The notes under the pieces are model-generated. The model was not told the origin of the DNA. It made no database searches and saw only the letters and a list, made by a program, of their open reading frames with translations. DNA of 31,834 nucleotides from Caldilineae bacterium (lineage in GTDB: Bacteria > Chloroflexota > Anaerolineae > JAAEKA01): positions 1-31,834 of the forward strand of contig JACKBK010000037.1 of assembly GCA_020634555.1 (NCBI GenBank), given 5' to 3'. Of the stretch, positions 18,157 to 25,856 are shown piece after piece. The first letter of the stretch is position 1. Each line of letters begins with the position of its first letter. A program made the position numbers and the translations under genes.

Positions 18157-18228
18157 CGGGTCATGGCCAGCCGCGCTGGCCAATTTGCCCAACCAACGCA
18201 CAATCACCCAAGTTTCAGGAGGTCACTG

Positions 18229-20817
18229 GTGACCGACACGCTCATCTCTGCTCTCGGTTCGATCTTTCCGGCCGGCCGGCTGTTGACGCAGTCTGCCCAG
18301 GTCGCGCCGTATGAGTGCGACGCGCTGACGGCTATGCGAGTGCGGCCGCGCGCTGTGGTGCTGGCCGAGTCGCAGCAGGAAGTCATCGACACCGTGCGAC
18401 TGTGCAACCGGCTGGGCGTGCCCTTCGTGGCGCGCGGCAGTGGCACCAGCCTCTCCGGCGGCTCGCTGCCGGTGGCAGAGGGGATCGTCATCGCGCTGAA
18501 CCGGTTGAACCGCGTCCTCAAGCTGGACCCCGGCGCTCGCATCGCGGTGGTGGAACCGGGCGTCATCAACCTCAATGTCACCAAGGCCGCCGCGCCGTAC
18601 GGGCTCTACTACGCGCCCGATCCGGCCAGCCAGTCGGTCTGCACGGTGGGCGGCAACATCGCGTTCAACTCGGGCGGCGTCCACTGCTTGAAATACGGCA
18701 TGACCAGCAACCACATCCTCGGCTTGAAGGTCGTGCTGGCCGATGGCGAGGTGGTCAGCTTCGGCGGCGAAAGCCTGGAAGCGGCCGGACCCGACCTGCC
18801 CGGCTTTTTCGTTGGCTGCGAAGGGCTGTTCGGTATCGCGCTGGAGGCTACCCTACGACTGATCCCGCGCGTCGAGACCTATCGCACGGTCCTGGCTGCC
18901 TATCGCACGCTGGAAGCGGCCGGCAACGCGGTCGCGATGGTGGTAGCCAGCGGGTTATTGCCGGGCGCGATGGAGATCATGGACCCGCTGGCCATCAAGG
19001 CCACCGAGGAAGCCGCGCATGCCGGCTATCCGCTGGATGCGGGCGGGCTGATGATCGTCGAGTTGGAAGGCGAGGCGGTGCAGGTCGAAGTGGAGTTCGC
19101 TCGGCTGCTGGAGGTAATCAGCGAGTCGGGCGCGTACCAGATCCGCGCCGCCCAGAACGACGCCGAACGCGCGCTGATCTGGAAAGGACGCAAGGGAGCA
19201 TTCTCGGCTGTGGGCCGGCTCAGCCCGCAGTATGTTGTCCAAGATGGCGTGGTGCCGCGCAGCACCCTGGGCCAGGCACTGGCGCAGATCGAGGCGCTGA
19301 GCCACAAGTACAACCTGGCGGTGGCCAACGTTTTCCACGCCGGTGACGGCAACCTGCATCCGTTGATCCTCTACGACGCCCGCATCCCCGGCGCCTACGA
19401 CAAGGCCGAGGAGATGGCCGGCGATATCCTGGACCTGTGCATCGGTCTGGGCGGGTCGATTACCGGCGAGCATGGCATCGGCATGGAGAAGCGCGCCCAC
19501 CTGCCGCGCATGTTCAGCGAGAACGACATGGCGACCATGACGCACATGCGGCAGGCCATGGACCCGCGCGAGATCGCCAACCGCGGGAAGATGTTGCAGG
19601 TGGCGGGGAACGGTGATCGGTTATCGGTGATCGGTAATCAGTCGTCAGTGGCCAGTGATCAGTCGAGGAGAGTGACCGGACTTGGCGAGTGGAGATCAGC
19701 GGATGTCGTGCAGCCGGAGAGTCTGGCCGAGGTGCAGGAGGCGGTGCGAAGCTGTGAGCGGTTGGTGGTGCGCGGCGGTGGGAGCAAGCCGGCGCTCTGG
19801 CGCGCGGTGGATGGCGCGACGCTGCTGGATGTGCGCGGGCTGCGCGGCATCGTAGAGTACGTGCCTGACGAGTTCACTTTCACCGCGCTGGCCGGCACGC
19901 CAGTGAGCGAGGTGACGGAGATGCTGGCCGAGCATGGCCAGTACCTGCCATTCGACCCGCCGCTTCAGGACGCAGGCGCGACGCTGGGCGGCACGGTGGC
20001 GGCCGGATTGAGTGGACCGGGTCGTTACCGCTACGGCGGCGTGCGCGATTTTATCCTCGGCGTGCGCTTCGTGGACGGACAGAGCAACGTGGTGCGCGGC
20101 GGCGGCAAGGTAGTCAAGAACGCGGCCGGGTTCGACTTTCCGAAGCTGATGGTGGGCAGCCTGGGGCGGCTGGGCGTGCTGGCTGAACTGAGCTTCAAGG
20201 TGTTTCCGCAGCCGCAAGCTTTCGCGACGCTGGTCGTTTCGTACACCGACATCGCGTCCGCTCAGGCTGACATGCAACGTCTCACCCGCCAGCCGCTGGA
20301 CATCGAAGCCATCGACCTGGTGGTTCCCGGCGTTACCCTCCTGGTGCGCATTGGCGGGCTGGCCGAAACGCTGGCGGCGCGCATCGACCGCTTACATGCA
20401 ATGCTGCGCCCAAGCAGTGGCAATGTGCATGTCGTCACCGGCAACGAAGAACCTGAATTGTGGAACGCCGCGCGCGAGTTTACCTGGGCGCCGAACGGGC
20501 TGCCGCTGGTCAAGGCGCCATGTAACGCGGTCAAAGTTGCAACCCTGGCCGACGCACTGTTTCGCGGCGCTGACGACCGCGCAAGCGATCTGCGTCTGCG
20601 CTTCAGCGTAGCCGGCAACGTGGCATGGATCGCGTGGCCGGGTGCCATATATGGCGACGACGGCCTGGATGACATCCTTGCGGAGGCGGGGATTCCAGGT
20701 CTTGTGTTGCGGGGAGCAACCGGTGATCCATGCTTGGGCGTGCTGCGCGTTCAAGACAACGAGTTCTACCGAAGAATCAAGGCCGTCCTAGACCCGCAAG
20801 GCCGCTTTGGTTCCTAG
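18229..20817 (+). CDS. GlcD-GlcE fusion, FAD-linked glycolate-oxidase-type dehydrogenase
   Basis: This is an 862-residue fusion of two FAD/PCMH-type units. Residues 1 to about 455 are GlcD-like: a flavin-binding segment with VARGSGTSLSGGSLP and YAPDPASQSVCTVGGNIAFN, then the FAD-oxidase C domain with FHAGDGNLHP (near 370) and TGEHGIGMEK (near 412). Residues from about 490 on are GlcE-like: VVRGGGSKPALW, PFDPPLQDAGATLGGTVAAG, GGGKVVKNAAGFDFPKLMVGS. They are joined by a linker (about 461-479) encoded by a GATCGGT-type repeat. The family oxidises glycolate or another 2-hydroxyacid and normally passes electrons through the iron-sulfur protein GlcF, which is absent here. The GTG start has AGGAGG six bases upstream. 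An in-frame ATG at 18163 is less likely. Substrate could also be D-lactate. Confidence 0.9.
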   Translation: MTDTLISALGSIFPAGRLLTQSAQVAPYECDALTAMRVRPRAVVLAESQQEVIDTVRLCNRLGVPFVARGSGTSLSGGSLPVAEGIVIALNRLNRVLKLDPGARIAVVEPGVINLNVTKAAAPYGLYYAPDPASQSVCTVGGNIAFNSGGVHCLKYGMTSNHILGLKVVLADGEVVSFGGESLEAAGPDLPGFFVGCEGLFGIALEATLRLIPRVETYRTVLAAYRTLEAAGNAVAMVVASGLLPGAMEIMDPLAIKATEEAAHAGYPLDAGGLMIVELEGEAVQVEVEFARLLEVISESGAYQIRAAQNDAERALIWKGRKGAFSAVGRLSPQYVVQDGVVPRSTLGQALAQIEALSHKYNLAVANVFHAGDGNLHPLILYDARIPGAYDKAEEMAGDILDLCIGLGGSITGEHGIGMEKRAHLPRMFSENDMATMTHMRQAMDPREIANRGKMLQVAGNGDRLSVIGNQSSVASDQSRRVTGLGEWRSADVVQPESLAEVQEAVRSCERLVVRGGGSKPALWRAVDGATLLDVRGLRGIVEYVPDEFTFTALAGTPVSEVTEMLAEHGQYLPFDPPLQDAGATLGGTVAAGLSGPGRYRYGGVRDFILGVRFVDGQSNVVRGGGKVVKNAAGFDFPKLMVGSLGRLGVLAELSFKVFPQPQAFATLVVSYTDIASAQADMQRLTRQPLDIEAIDLVVPGVTLLVRIGGLAETLAARIDRLHAMLRPSSGNVHVVTGNEEPELWNAAREFTWAPNGLPLVKAPCNAVKVATLADALFRGADDRASDLRLRFSVAGNVAWIAWPGAIYGDDGLDDILAEAGIPGLVLRGATGDPCLGVLRVQDNEFYRRIKAVLDPQGRFGS
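19611..19664. repeat. GATCGGT-type repeat inside the fusion linker
   Basis: Tandem, slightly varied GTGATCGGTTATCGGTGATCGGTAATCAGT units differ sharply in composition from the surrounding codons. Repeats of this look are typically intergenic. Here one is translated as GDRLSVIGNQSSVASDQ between the GlcD and GlcE parts. Confidence 0.7.
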
Positions 20818-20844
20818 CAGCGTGCCTTGCGCAGGAGACACGCC

Positions 20845-22203
20845 ATGACTGAAACACCCGTGACCGATACAACCTTTGAAGTCCACGACCCTGCTGTTCT
20901 GGCCCAGGCTCGTCGCTTGCTGGACGCGTGCGAATCAGGCTTCGATATGCAGGAAGCAGTGATCGCTGCGGTGCAGCGCAATGAGCGCTGGCGCGGCCAG
21001 CAGTGCATCAACCTGCTCGCGCCCGAGGCGCCCACCAGCCCGGCCGTCCGGACGCTGTTGTCCTCGGAGGTTGGCACGCGCGCCGCCGAAGGCCACATCG
21101 GCCGCGTCAATCGCTGGTTTGCCGGCACACAATACATCGACGAGATCGAGGCGTTGTGTGTCGAGCTGCTCAAGCAGGCCTTTCGGGCGCGCTATGCCGA
21201 CCACCGCCTGGTTGCCAGCATGATCGGCAACCTGACGGTTTACACCGCACTGGCCGAGCCGGGCGACGTGATCATGAGCATCGCCCAGCCCTTCGGCGGC
21301 CACTCCAGCAACCGCAACGACGGGCCGGCCGGCGTGCGCGGCCTGCGAATCGTGGACGTGCCTATGGATCCTGTGGAACTGGAGGTCGATCTCGATCTCT
21401 TCCGCAAGATGGCCCCGCTGGTGCGTCCCAAACTGGTCGCCCTGGGTGCGTCGATGACCCTGTTCCCCTTCCCGCTGCGAGCGATGAGCGATATCGTGGC
21501 CGAGTGGGGCGGCAAGCTGTTCTTCGACGGCGCGCACCAGATCGGCCTGATCGCCGGCGGACAGTTCCAGGATCCATTGCGCGAGGGAGCGGCTGTCATG
21601 ACCGGCTCGGCCGGCAAGACCTTCAGCGGCCCGCAGAGCGGCATCATCGTCTGGGACGACCCAGCCCTGACCGAGCCCATCACTCACGCCATCTTTCCTG
21701 TATTGGCGGCTACACACCAGGTGAACCGGGTTGCCGCGCTGGCGGTGGCCGCTGCCGAGATGATCGAGTATGGAGAGATCTATATGGCGCGGATCGTCCG
21801 CAACGCCCAGGCCCTGGGCGCAGCACTGGAAGGACGCGGCATTCCCATGCTGGGCGCACAGAAGGGCTTCACCCGCACCCACCAGGTTATCGCCGACGTG
21901 CGCCGTTTCGGCGGCGGGCTGGAGGTCGGCCACCTGCTGGCGCGCGCTAACATCGTGACCAATAAAAACCTGTTGCCCGGCGACACACCGGAGGATTGGG
22001 ACCGGCCCAGCGGCCTGCGCATGGGCACCATTGAGGTGACGCGCTACGGGATGGGCGAATCCGAGATGGACACCATTGCCGACTTCATGGCGCGCGTGCT
22101 GGTCGAAGGTCAATCTCCCAGCGTCGTCGCTGAAGAGGTCGTAGAGTTTCGCCAGGGCTACCAGACACTGTACTACGACTTCGACCACGGTCTGCCCGGT
22201 TGA
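20845..22203 (+). CDS. Divergent serine-hydroxymethyltransferase-like PLP enzyme
   Basis: This 452-residue protein aligns along its length with SHMT. NLLAPEAPTSPAV (56-68) keeps the active-site Glu of the usual ASEN. AAEGHIGRVNRWFAGTQYIDEIE (80-102) matches YAEGYPGKRYYGG-type sequences. His153 in GGHSSN stacks on PLP, D228 and H231 lie in FDGAHQIGL, and Lys258 in GSAGKTFSGPQSG is the probable Schiff-base lysine. The residue before that lysine is Gly, where true SHMTs have His (THK). The usual Tyr of YAEG is also changed. So glycine/serine interconversion is possible but not assured; an aldolase or transaldolase of the same fold is an alternative. AGGAGA lies seven bases before the ATG, and the gap to the upstream gene is 27 bases, which indicates one operon. 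Confidence 0.8.
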   Translation: MTETPVTDTTFEVHDPAVLAQARRLLDACESGFDMQEAVIAAVQRNERWRGQQCINLLAPEAPTSPAVRTLLSSEVGTRAAEGHIGRVNRWFAGTQYIDEIEALCVELLKQAFRARYADHRLVASMIGNLTVYTALAEPGDVIMSIAQPFGGHSSNRNDGPAGVRGLRIVDVPMDPVELEVDLDLFRKMAPLVRPKLVALGASMTLFPFPLRAMSDIVAEWGGKLFFDGAHQIGLIAGGQFQDPLREGAAVMTGSAGKTFSGPQSGIIVWDDPALTEPITHAIFPVLAATHQVNRVAALAVAAAEMIEYGEIYMARIVRNAQALGAALEGRGIPMLGAQKGFTRTHQVIADVRRFGGGLEVGHLLARANIVTNKNLLPGDTPEDWDRPSGLRMGTIEVTRYGMGESEMDTIADFMARVLVEGQSPSVVAEEVVEFRQGYQTLYYDFDHGLPG

Positions 22204-22222
22204 CCTGAAGGATTTTTTATTT

Positions 22223-23479
22223 ATGACCACTGATTTACACATTCCTGAGTTCATTGCACCGCGCTATGGCGGTGGCTGTTTCTCCGACATCCCCGGTTTC
22301 ATCCGCTCGGTGCTGGTCGGCGACGAACCGTCCGCGCTGCATCCCGACGGCTTCGACCGTCTGCCACAGCGCTATGAGTCCGTCGTGCTGCTCTTCGTCG
22401 ACGCCTTCGGCTGGCGTTTCTTCGAGCAATCGGCCGACCGCTACCCGTTTTTGCAGCGCTTCGTGCGCCACGGCAGCGCCACCAAGCTCACCTCCCAGTT
22501 CCCGTCCACCACGTCAGCCCACGTCACCGCGCTGTACACCGGCAAGCCGGTGGGCCAGCACGGCGTGTTCGAGTGGCAATACTACGAACCCATCGTGGAT
22601 GCCCTCATCCAGCCGCTGCCGTTTACCTTTGCCGGCGACAAGCAGCCGGAGAAGCTGCGCGAGGGCGGTGTCACCGGCGCGGCGCTGTTGCCGCGCAACG
22701 ACTTCGTCCAGGGCCTGCAGGCAGCCGGGGTCAGTTGCTACGTCTCCCAGCCGGGGATGCTCAGCGGCTCGACCTACTCCACCATGATCAGCGAAGGGGC
22801 CACGTTGCTGCCCTACAAGACGCAGCCCGAGATGCTGGTCAACCTCAGTCTGGCCATGGACGAAGCTAAGGGGCCAGCGCTGTTCAGCCTCTACCTGTCG
22901 CAGGTCGACTCGATCTGCCACGACTACGGCCCTGGCTCGCTGCACGTGGAGGCTGAGATCGAGGCGTGCTTCACCGGGCTGGAAAGCTGGTTCCGGCGCG
23001 AGCAGGCGCGCGGCCGCCGCGACACGCTGCTGATGGTCATCGCCGACCACGGCCAGGTCGATGTGGACCCCGACACCGTGGTCTACATCAACACGACGCC
23101 GGAGTATGCGCAACTCAAACCGCTGCTGCGCACCAACCGCCAGGGGCAGGTGCTGGCGCCGGCCGGCTCAGCGCGCGATATGTTTCTGTACATCCGCGAG
23201 GGCGAGATCGACGCTGCGCAAGCCCTGTTGGAGAAGATCGTCGGCGACCGCGCCGTTGTCCTGCGCACCGCTGACCTGATCGCCGACGGCTACTTCGGTC
23301 CGCCGCCGTTTGCGCCGCAGCTACCGGCACGCGTTGGCGACCTGGTGATCCTGCCGCTGGAAGGCGAGAGCGTCTGGTGGTACGAAAAAGACCGCTTCGA
23401 CATGAAATTCCACGGGCACCACGGTGGACTTACTCCTAACGAGATGGAGATCCCGCTGCTGCTGTACGCGTTCGAATAA
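22223..23479 (+). CDS. Alkaline-phosphatase-superfamily phosphodiesterase/pyrophosphatase
   Basis: This 418-residue protein is of the type I phosphodiesterase / nucleotide pyrophosphatase group. The first metal ligand is Asp60 in VDAFGW. The nucleophile is probably Thr97 in FPSTTSAHVTALYTG. VDSICHDYGPGS gives a second metal Asp and His, VIADHGQ the paired Asp-His, and the C-terminal FHGHHGGLTPNEMEIPLL the last His. No signal peptide is visible, so the enzyme is probably cytoplasmic, unlike many relatives. It hydrolyses phosphomono- or diesters. The substrate is unknown, but a phosphorylated intermediate of the neighbouring pathway is a reasonable guess. The gene starts 19 bases after the SHMT-like gene. 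AAGGA is about ten bases from the ATG. Confidence 0.87.
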   Translation: MTTDLHIPEFIAPRYGGGCFSDIPGFIRSVLVGDEPSALHPDGFDRLPQRYESVVLLFVDAFGWRFFEQSADRYPFLQRFVRHGSATKLTSQFPSTTSAHVTALYTGKPVGQHGVFEWQYYEPIVDALIQPLPFTFAGDKQPEKLREGGVTGAALLPRNDFVQGLQAAGVSCYVSQPGMLSGSTYSTMISEGATLLPYKTQPEMLVNLSLAMDEAKGPALFSLYLSQVDSICHDYGPGSLHVEAEIEACFTGLESWFRREQARGRRDTLLMVIADHGQVDVDPDTVVYINTTPEYAQLKPLLRTNRQGQVLAPAGSARDMFLYIREGEIDAAQALLEKIVGDRAVVLRTADLIADGYFGPPPFAPQLPARVGDLVILPLEGESVWWYEKDRFDMKFHGHHGGLTPNEMEIPLLLYAFE

Positions 23480-23483
23480 ACCG

Positions 23484-23499
23484 TGGTATAATCTCGTCC
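23484..23499 (+). promoter_or_regulatory. Extended -10 promoter giving a leaderless BMC-P mRNA
   Basis: TGGTATAAT at 23484-23492 is a perfect extended -10 (TGnTATAAT). The BMC-P ATG begins eight bases after it, at the expected transcription start. There is no ribosome-binding sequence in the 20 bases between the upstream stop and the ATG, which fits leaderless translation. No good -35 is present, as is usual for extended -10 promoters. Confidence 0.55.
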
Positions 23500-23769
23500 A
23501 TGCAACTGGCACGTGTAATCGGCACTCTCGTCGCAACTCAGAAATACGAGGGACTGGAAGGCGTCAAGCTGCTAGTCATCCAGCCACTGGACAAGCAGCA
23601 ACAGCCGGTGGGCGAACCTGTCATCGCGGCCGATGGGACCGCCCAGGCCGGCCCCGGTGAACTGGTATTCTTCATCGCCAGCCGCGAGGCCGCGCTGGCG
23701 CTGCCCGTCCAGTTCGTCCCGGTCGATCACGCCATCGTCGGCATCGTTGATGACGTTAGCACAGCATAG
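23500..23769 (+). CDS. EutN/CcmL-family microcompartment vertex protein (BMC-P), copy 1
   Basis: This 89-residue single-domain protein opens with MQLARVIGTLVATQKYEGLEG and KLLVIQPLD, the standard EutN/CcmL N-terminus. It continues with the pore-loop region (GEPVIAADGTAQAGPGELVFFIASREAAL) and ends in VDHAIVGIVDDV. Family members form pentamers that cap the vertices of bacterial microcompartment shells. No BMC-H/BMC-T gene is within the window. The ATG at 23500 has no ribosome site and appears to be leaderless. The second BMC-P follows 132 bases later, beyond a palindromic repeat. Identity is secure; whether a shell is formed cannot be decided here. Confidence 0.93.
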   Translation: MQLARVIGTLVATQKYEGLEGVKLLVIQPLDKQQQPVGEPVIAADGTAQAGPGELVFFIASREAALALPVQFVPVDHAIVGIVDDVSTA

Positions 23770-23875
23770 GAAAGGAAAATAGGGAAAGGCAGGAAAGAAA
23801 GGAAACTCAGCCTCACCCACGTTTTGAGGATTCCCTCGTTTCCATCATTTCCCTCGTTTCCCTCTTTCCCTTCTG
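23766..23875. repeat. GGGAAA/TTTCCC palindromic repeat between the two BMC-P genes
   Basis: The left arm is purine-rich (AGGAAAGGAAAATAGGGAAAGG) and the right arm pyrimidine-rich (TTTCCCTCGTTTCCCTCTTTCCC), with a loop of about 40 bases. It resembles 2299-2390. Sitting inside an operon-like pair, it could attenuate or process the transcript, or simply be an inserted repeat. It also encodes the spurious SFPSFPS N-terminal extension of the next frame. Confidence 0.75.
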
Positions 23876-23901
23876 CACGCACATTATTCCTGCCCCACAC
23901 C

Positions 23902-24189
23902 ATGTACATCGGACGCGTCTTCGGCAACGTGGTTGCCACCATCAAGAACCCGCTTTTCGACGGCCGCAAGCTGCTGCTGGTGGAGCGTCTGCGTCCCGAT
24001 ACCGGCAACGCGGATGCCAAGTACGACATCGCCGTCGATCTGGTCCAGGCTGGCCCGGGCGACACGGTGTTGGTGCTGGACGAGGGCAACAGCGCCCGCC
24101 AACTGCTGGGCAAGGAACCGAACGGCGCTATCCGCGCCGTGATCGTGGGCGTTGTGGACGACATCGATCTGCCGGGGCTGGCCGCGTGA
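23902..24189 (+). CDS. EutN/CcmL-family microcompartment vertex protein (BMC-P), copy 2
   Basis: This 95-residue protein opens with MYIGRVFGNVVATIKNPLFD and GRKLLLVERL, a textbook EutN/CcmL start. It contains ADAKYDIAVDLVQAGPGDTVLVLDEGNSARQLL and ends AVIVGVVDDIDL. It is clearly diverged from copy 1, so the two are likely distinct vertex paralogues rather than a recent duplication. The ATG at 23902 is chosen by homology; the upstream in-frame codons come from the palindromic repeat. No strong ribosome site is visible. Its stop overlaps the GTG start of the aldolase gene (GTGA), which ties the shell-type protein and the enzyme together in translation. Confidence 0.94.
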   Translation: MYIGRVFGNVVATIKNPLFDGRKLLLVERLRPDTGNADAKYDIAVDLVQAGPGDTVLVLDEGNSARQLLGKEPNGAIRAVIVGVVDDIDLPGLAA

Positions 24190-24983
24190 GCACGCTGATC
24201 CGCTACGAGGCCGGGAAGAAGCCTGTCCGCCGCCCCACCGAGCAACAACTGCGCCAGGAGATCATCCAGGTCTGCCGGCTGTTGCACCAGAAGGATTACT
24301 GCCTGGCCACCGACGGCAACGTCAGCGCCCGCCTCGACACCGAAAGCTTCCTGGTGACGCCCAGCGGCTACAGCAAGGCGCTGGTGCAAGCCAACCAGCT
24401 TGTCACGGTGGATGCCAGCGGCCAGGTTGTTGGCCAGGGCAAGTACGGTCCGCAGCGCGGATTGCGCCCCAGCTCCGAGATCCTGCTGCACCTGGAGGCG
24501 TACCGCCAGCGACCCGACGTCCAGGCTGTGGTCCACGCCCATCCTCCCGTCGCGATTGCGCTGAGCATTGCCGGCTACGACGTGGCGCCCTGCCTATTAC
24601 CCGATGTGATCCTCTACTTCGGAATGGTCCCGACCACCGAGTACGCGACACCGGCCTCCGCCGAGGGAGCAAAGGTCATCACCGATCTGATCACTCGCTA
24701 CGACGCGTTGGTGTTGCAGCGCCACGGCAGCGTCACCGTCGGCAGCAGCGTGGTCGAGGCGTATCTCAGGCTGGAGAAGTTGGAGCAGGCGGCGCTAATC
24801 ACCAAGACGGTAATCGAGCTTGGCCGCGCACGCCCCTTCCCGCCGGACGAGGTCGAGAAGTTGGCCCAATGGCGCAGCCAACAAGGGCTCAATCGCCCCG
24901 GCCAGGACGAGGAAATCCGCGGCGCGTGCGGCGTTTGCAGCGCTGCTGGGTCCGGCGGCTGTCTCTTTCCCCAAACACGCTAA
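24186..24983 (+). CDS. Class II aldolase/adducin-family protein (fuculose-phosphate-aldolase type)
   Basis: This 265-residue zinc aldolase has DGNVSAR (43-49, substrate loop), TPSGYSK (58-64), the catalytic Glu98 in PSSEILLHLEAY, and zinc His117 and His119 in VHAHPP. The third zinc His180 is in QRHGSVTVG. Such enzymes split L-fuculose-, L-rhamnulose- or L-ribulose-type sugar phosphates to dihydroxyacetone phosphate and an aldehyde. Members in aldolase-type microcompartments feed the aldehyde to the lumen. The start GTG overlaps the BMC-P stop. Residues 236-265 extend beyond the usual fold end and carry Cys248, Cys251 and Cys259 (RGACGVC, GGC). That tail might be a targeting tag or a metal site. 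The substrate is not determined. Confidence 0.92.
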   Translation: MSTLIRYEAGKKPVRRPTEQQLRQEIIQVCRLLHQKDYCLATDGNVSARLDTESFLVTPSGYSKALVQANQLVTVDASGQVVGQGKYGPQRGLRPSSEILLHLEAYRQRPDVQAVVHAHPPVAIALSIAGYDVAPCLLPDVILYFGMVPTTEYATPASAEGAKVITDLITRYDALVLQRHGSVTVGSSVVEAYLRLEKLEQAALITKTVIELGRARPFPPDEVEKLAQWRSQQGLNRPGQDEEIRGACGVCSAAGSGGCLFPQTR

Positions 24984-25094
24984 CGCGGTCGAACGCTGAC
25001 GCGGCCAGGCAAAACGTCCTTCGCCTGTAACTGCTCATCCGTCACACTGCGCCCTGCACAAGGTCGAGCCGTTAGTGAAGAATCTCTCTGTAGT

Positions 25095-25155
25095 CGTTTC
25101 TAGGCAGGCGGGAATCCACGCTTCATGACGCACTGGACTCCCACCTCCGCGGGAG
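25095..25155. repeat. GTCATTCCCGCG-type repeat, divergent copy
   Basis: GCAGGCGGGAATCCACG faces GGACTCCCACCTCCGCGGGAGTGACG across a short loop, a diverged version of the element at 31467-31531. It sits about 110 bases after the aldolase stop and may end the operon's transcript. Confidence 0.6.
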
Positions 25156-25212
25156 TGACGCAACAGTGAAGACTGAGTGGTTGCCTTCGACTAACTGGCC
25201 AGCGCAAAGGTA

Positions 25213-25288
25213 TCGTCGGATGTTGGCAGGTCATGATAAATTACAGAGCTAGGCTAGAATACACCTCGTCGGCTGCCAACATTGACGA
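25213..25288. repeat. Inverted repeat with ATGTTGGCAG / CTGCCAACAT arms
   Basis: TCGTCGGATGTTGGCAG (25213-25229) faces CTGCCAACATTGACGA (25273-25288) across 43 bases, pairing apart from one bulge. It lies in the 894-bp gap (24984-25877) between the aldolase and the ABC genes. The gap also holds a small perfect palindrome TGAAACG-GAT-CGTTTCA at 25395-25411. Neither is attached to a gene I can support. Confidence 0.5.
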
Positions 25289-25478
25289 GGATAATCTCGT
25301 GGTCCTGATTTCAAGTTCAGGGTGATGCGGTATTGCAGTTAATTGAGACTGCGTGGGTCCAGCGGCGTCCTTCCAGCCCGTGAAGGTAATGGGATGAAAC
25401 GGATCGTTTCAAGGGACCAGGGTCTTGTGATAGCGTCAGCAGGTCGGGGTGGCGCCTGAGGAAGCGCTTCTCATCTTC

Positions 25479-25740
25479 TCAGCTCGCGGTGAAGATCAGC
25501 TCTGGCCATCGGCCGCTCACTCGATCGCGCCATAGCGTTTCTCGGACCTTGACGGCCGGCCGCCAGATCGTCACGTCTGCGCCCGGCTGCAACCACTCGC
25601 CTGCGCAGGAAGTCGTAGGGCGATATCCACCAGCGCGCTTGCCCGGACACGATAACGACCTCTGGGCGTCCAAACGCTCAATGTCGGACACCCCTGGTGC
25701 TCATTGGCATTACGACGGGCATAGGTTTCCCGTCAAAGTG
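25479..25740 (-). pseudogene. Possible degenerate gene remnant
   Basis: On the minus strand two frames give protein-like stretches. One reads SGQARWWISPYDFL near 25600-25650. The other reads GADVTIWRPAVKVRETLWRD and VSGRWPELIFTAS, ending at the stop at 25479. Joined by a frameshift they would make one plausible protein tail. I do not recognise the family, and the composition alone is weak evidence. No ribosome site or intact start is present. Confidence 0.2.
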
Positions 25741-25819
25741 CGGTTTAACGCGATTGATAGCACGATTAAGGCTCTTTCGACGTGCTGTCAAGGCTTCCAT
25801 CGAAAGGGTTGTCGCCAGG

Positions 25820-25856
25820 CAATGCCCTGATCAGGTGATCCCTGGTCAGGGCATTG
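25820..25856 (-). terminator. Strong hairpin after the ABC exporter operon
   Basis: CAATGCCCTGATCAGG and CCTGGTCAGGGCATTG form a 16-bp stem with one G-U-type mismatch and a 5-base loop. It starts 21 bases after the stop codon of the second ABC gene. There is no T-run, so either it is a non-canonical terminator or it stabilises the 3' end. Confidence 0.55.

Noticed and set aside
25300..25345. TTCAAGTTCA-like sequence considered as a tRNA T-arm
   Set aside because: No acceptor stem, anticodon arm or CCA-proximal pairing around it.
25489..25830. Plus-strand 113-codon frame in the gap before the ABC genes
   Set aside because: No ribosome site, mixed low-information composition, and overlaps hairpins; the minus-strand remnant is the slightly better reading.
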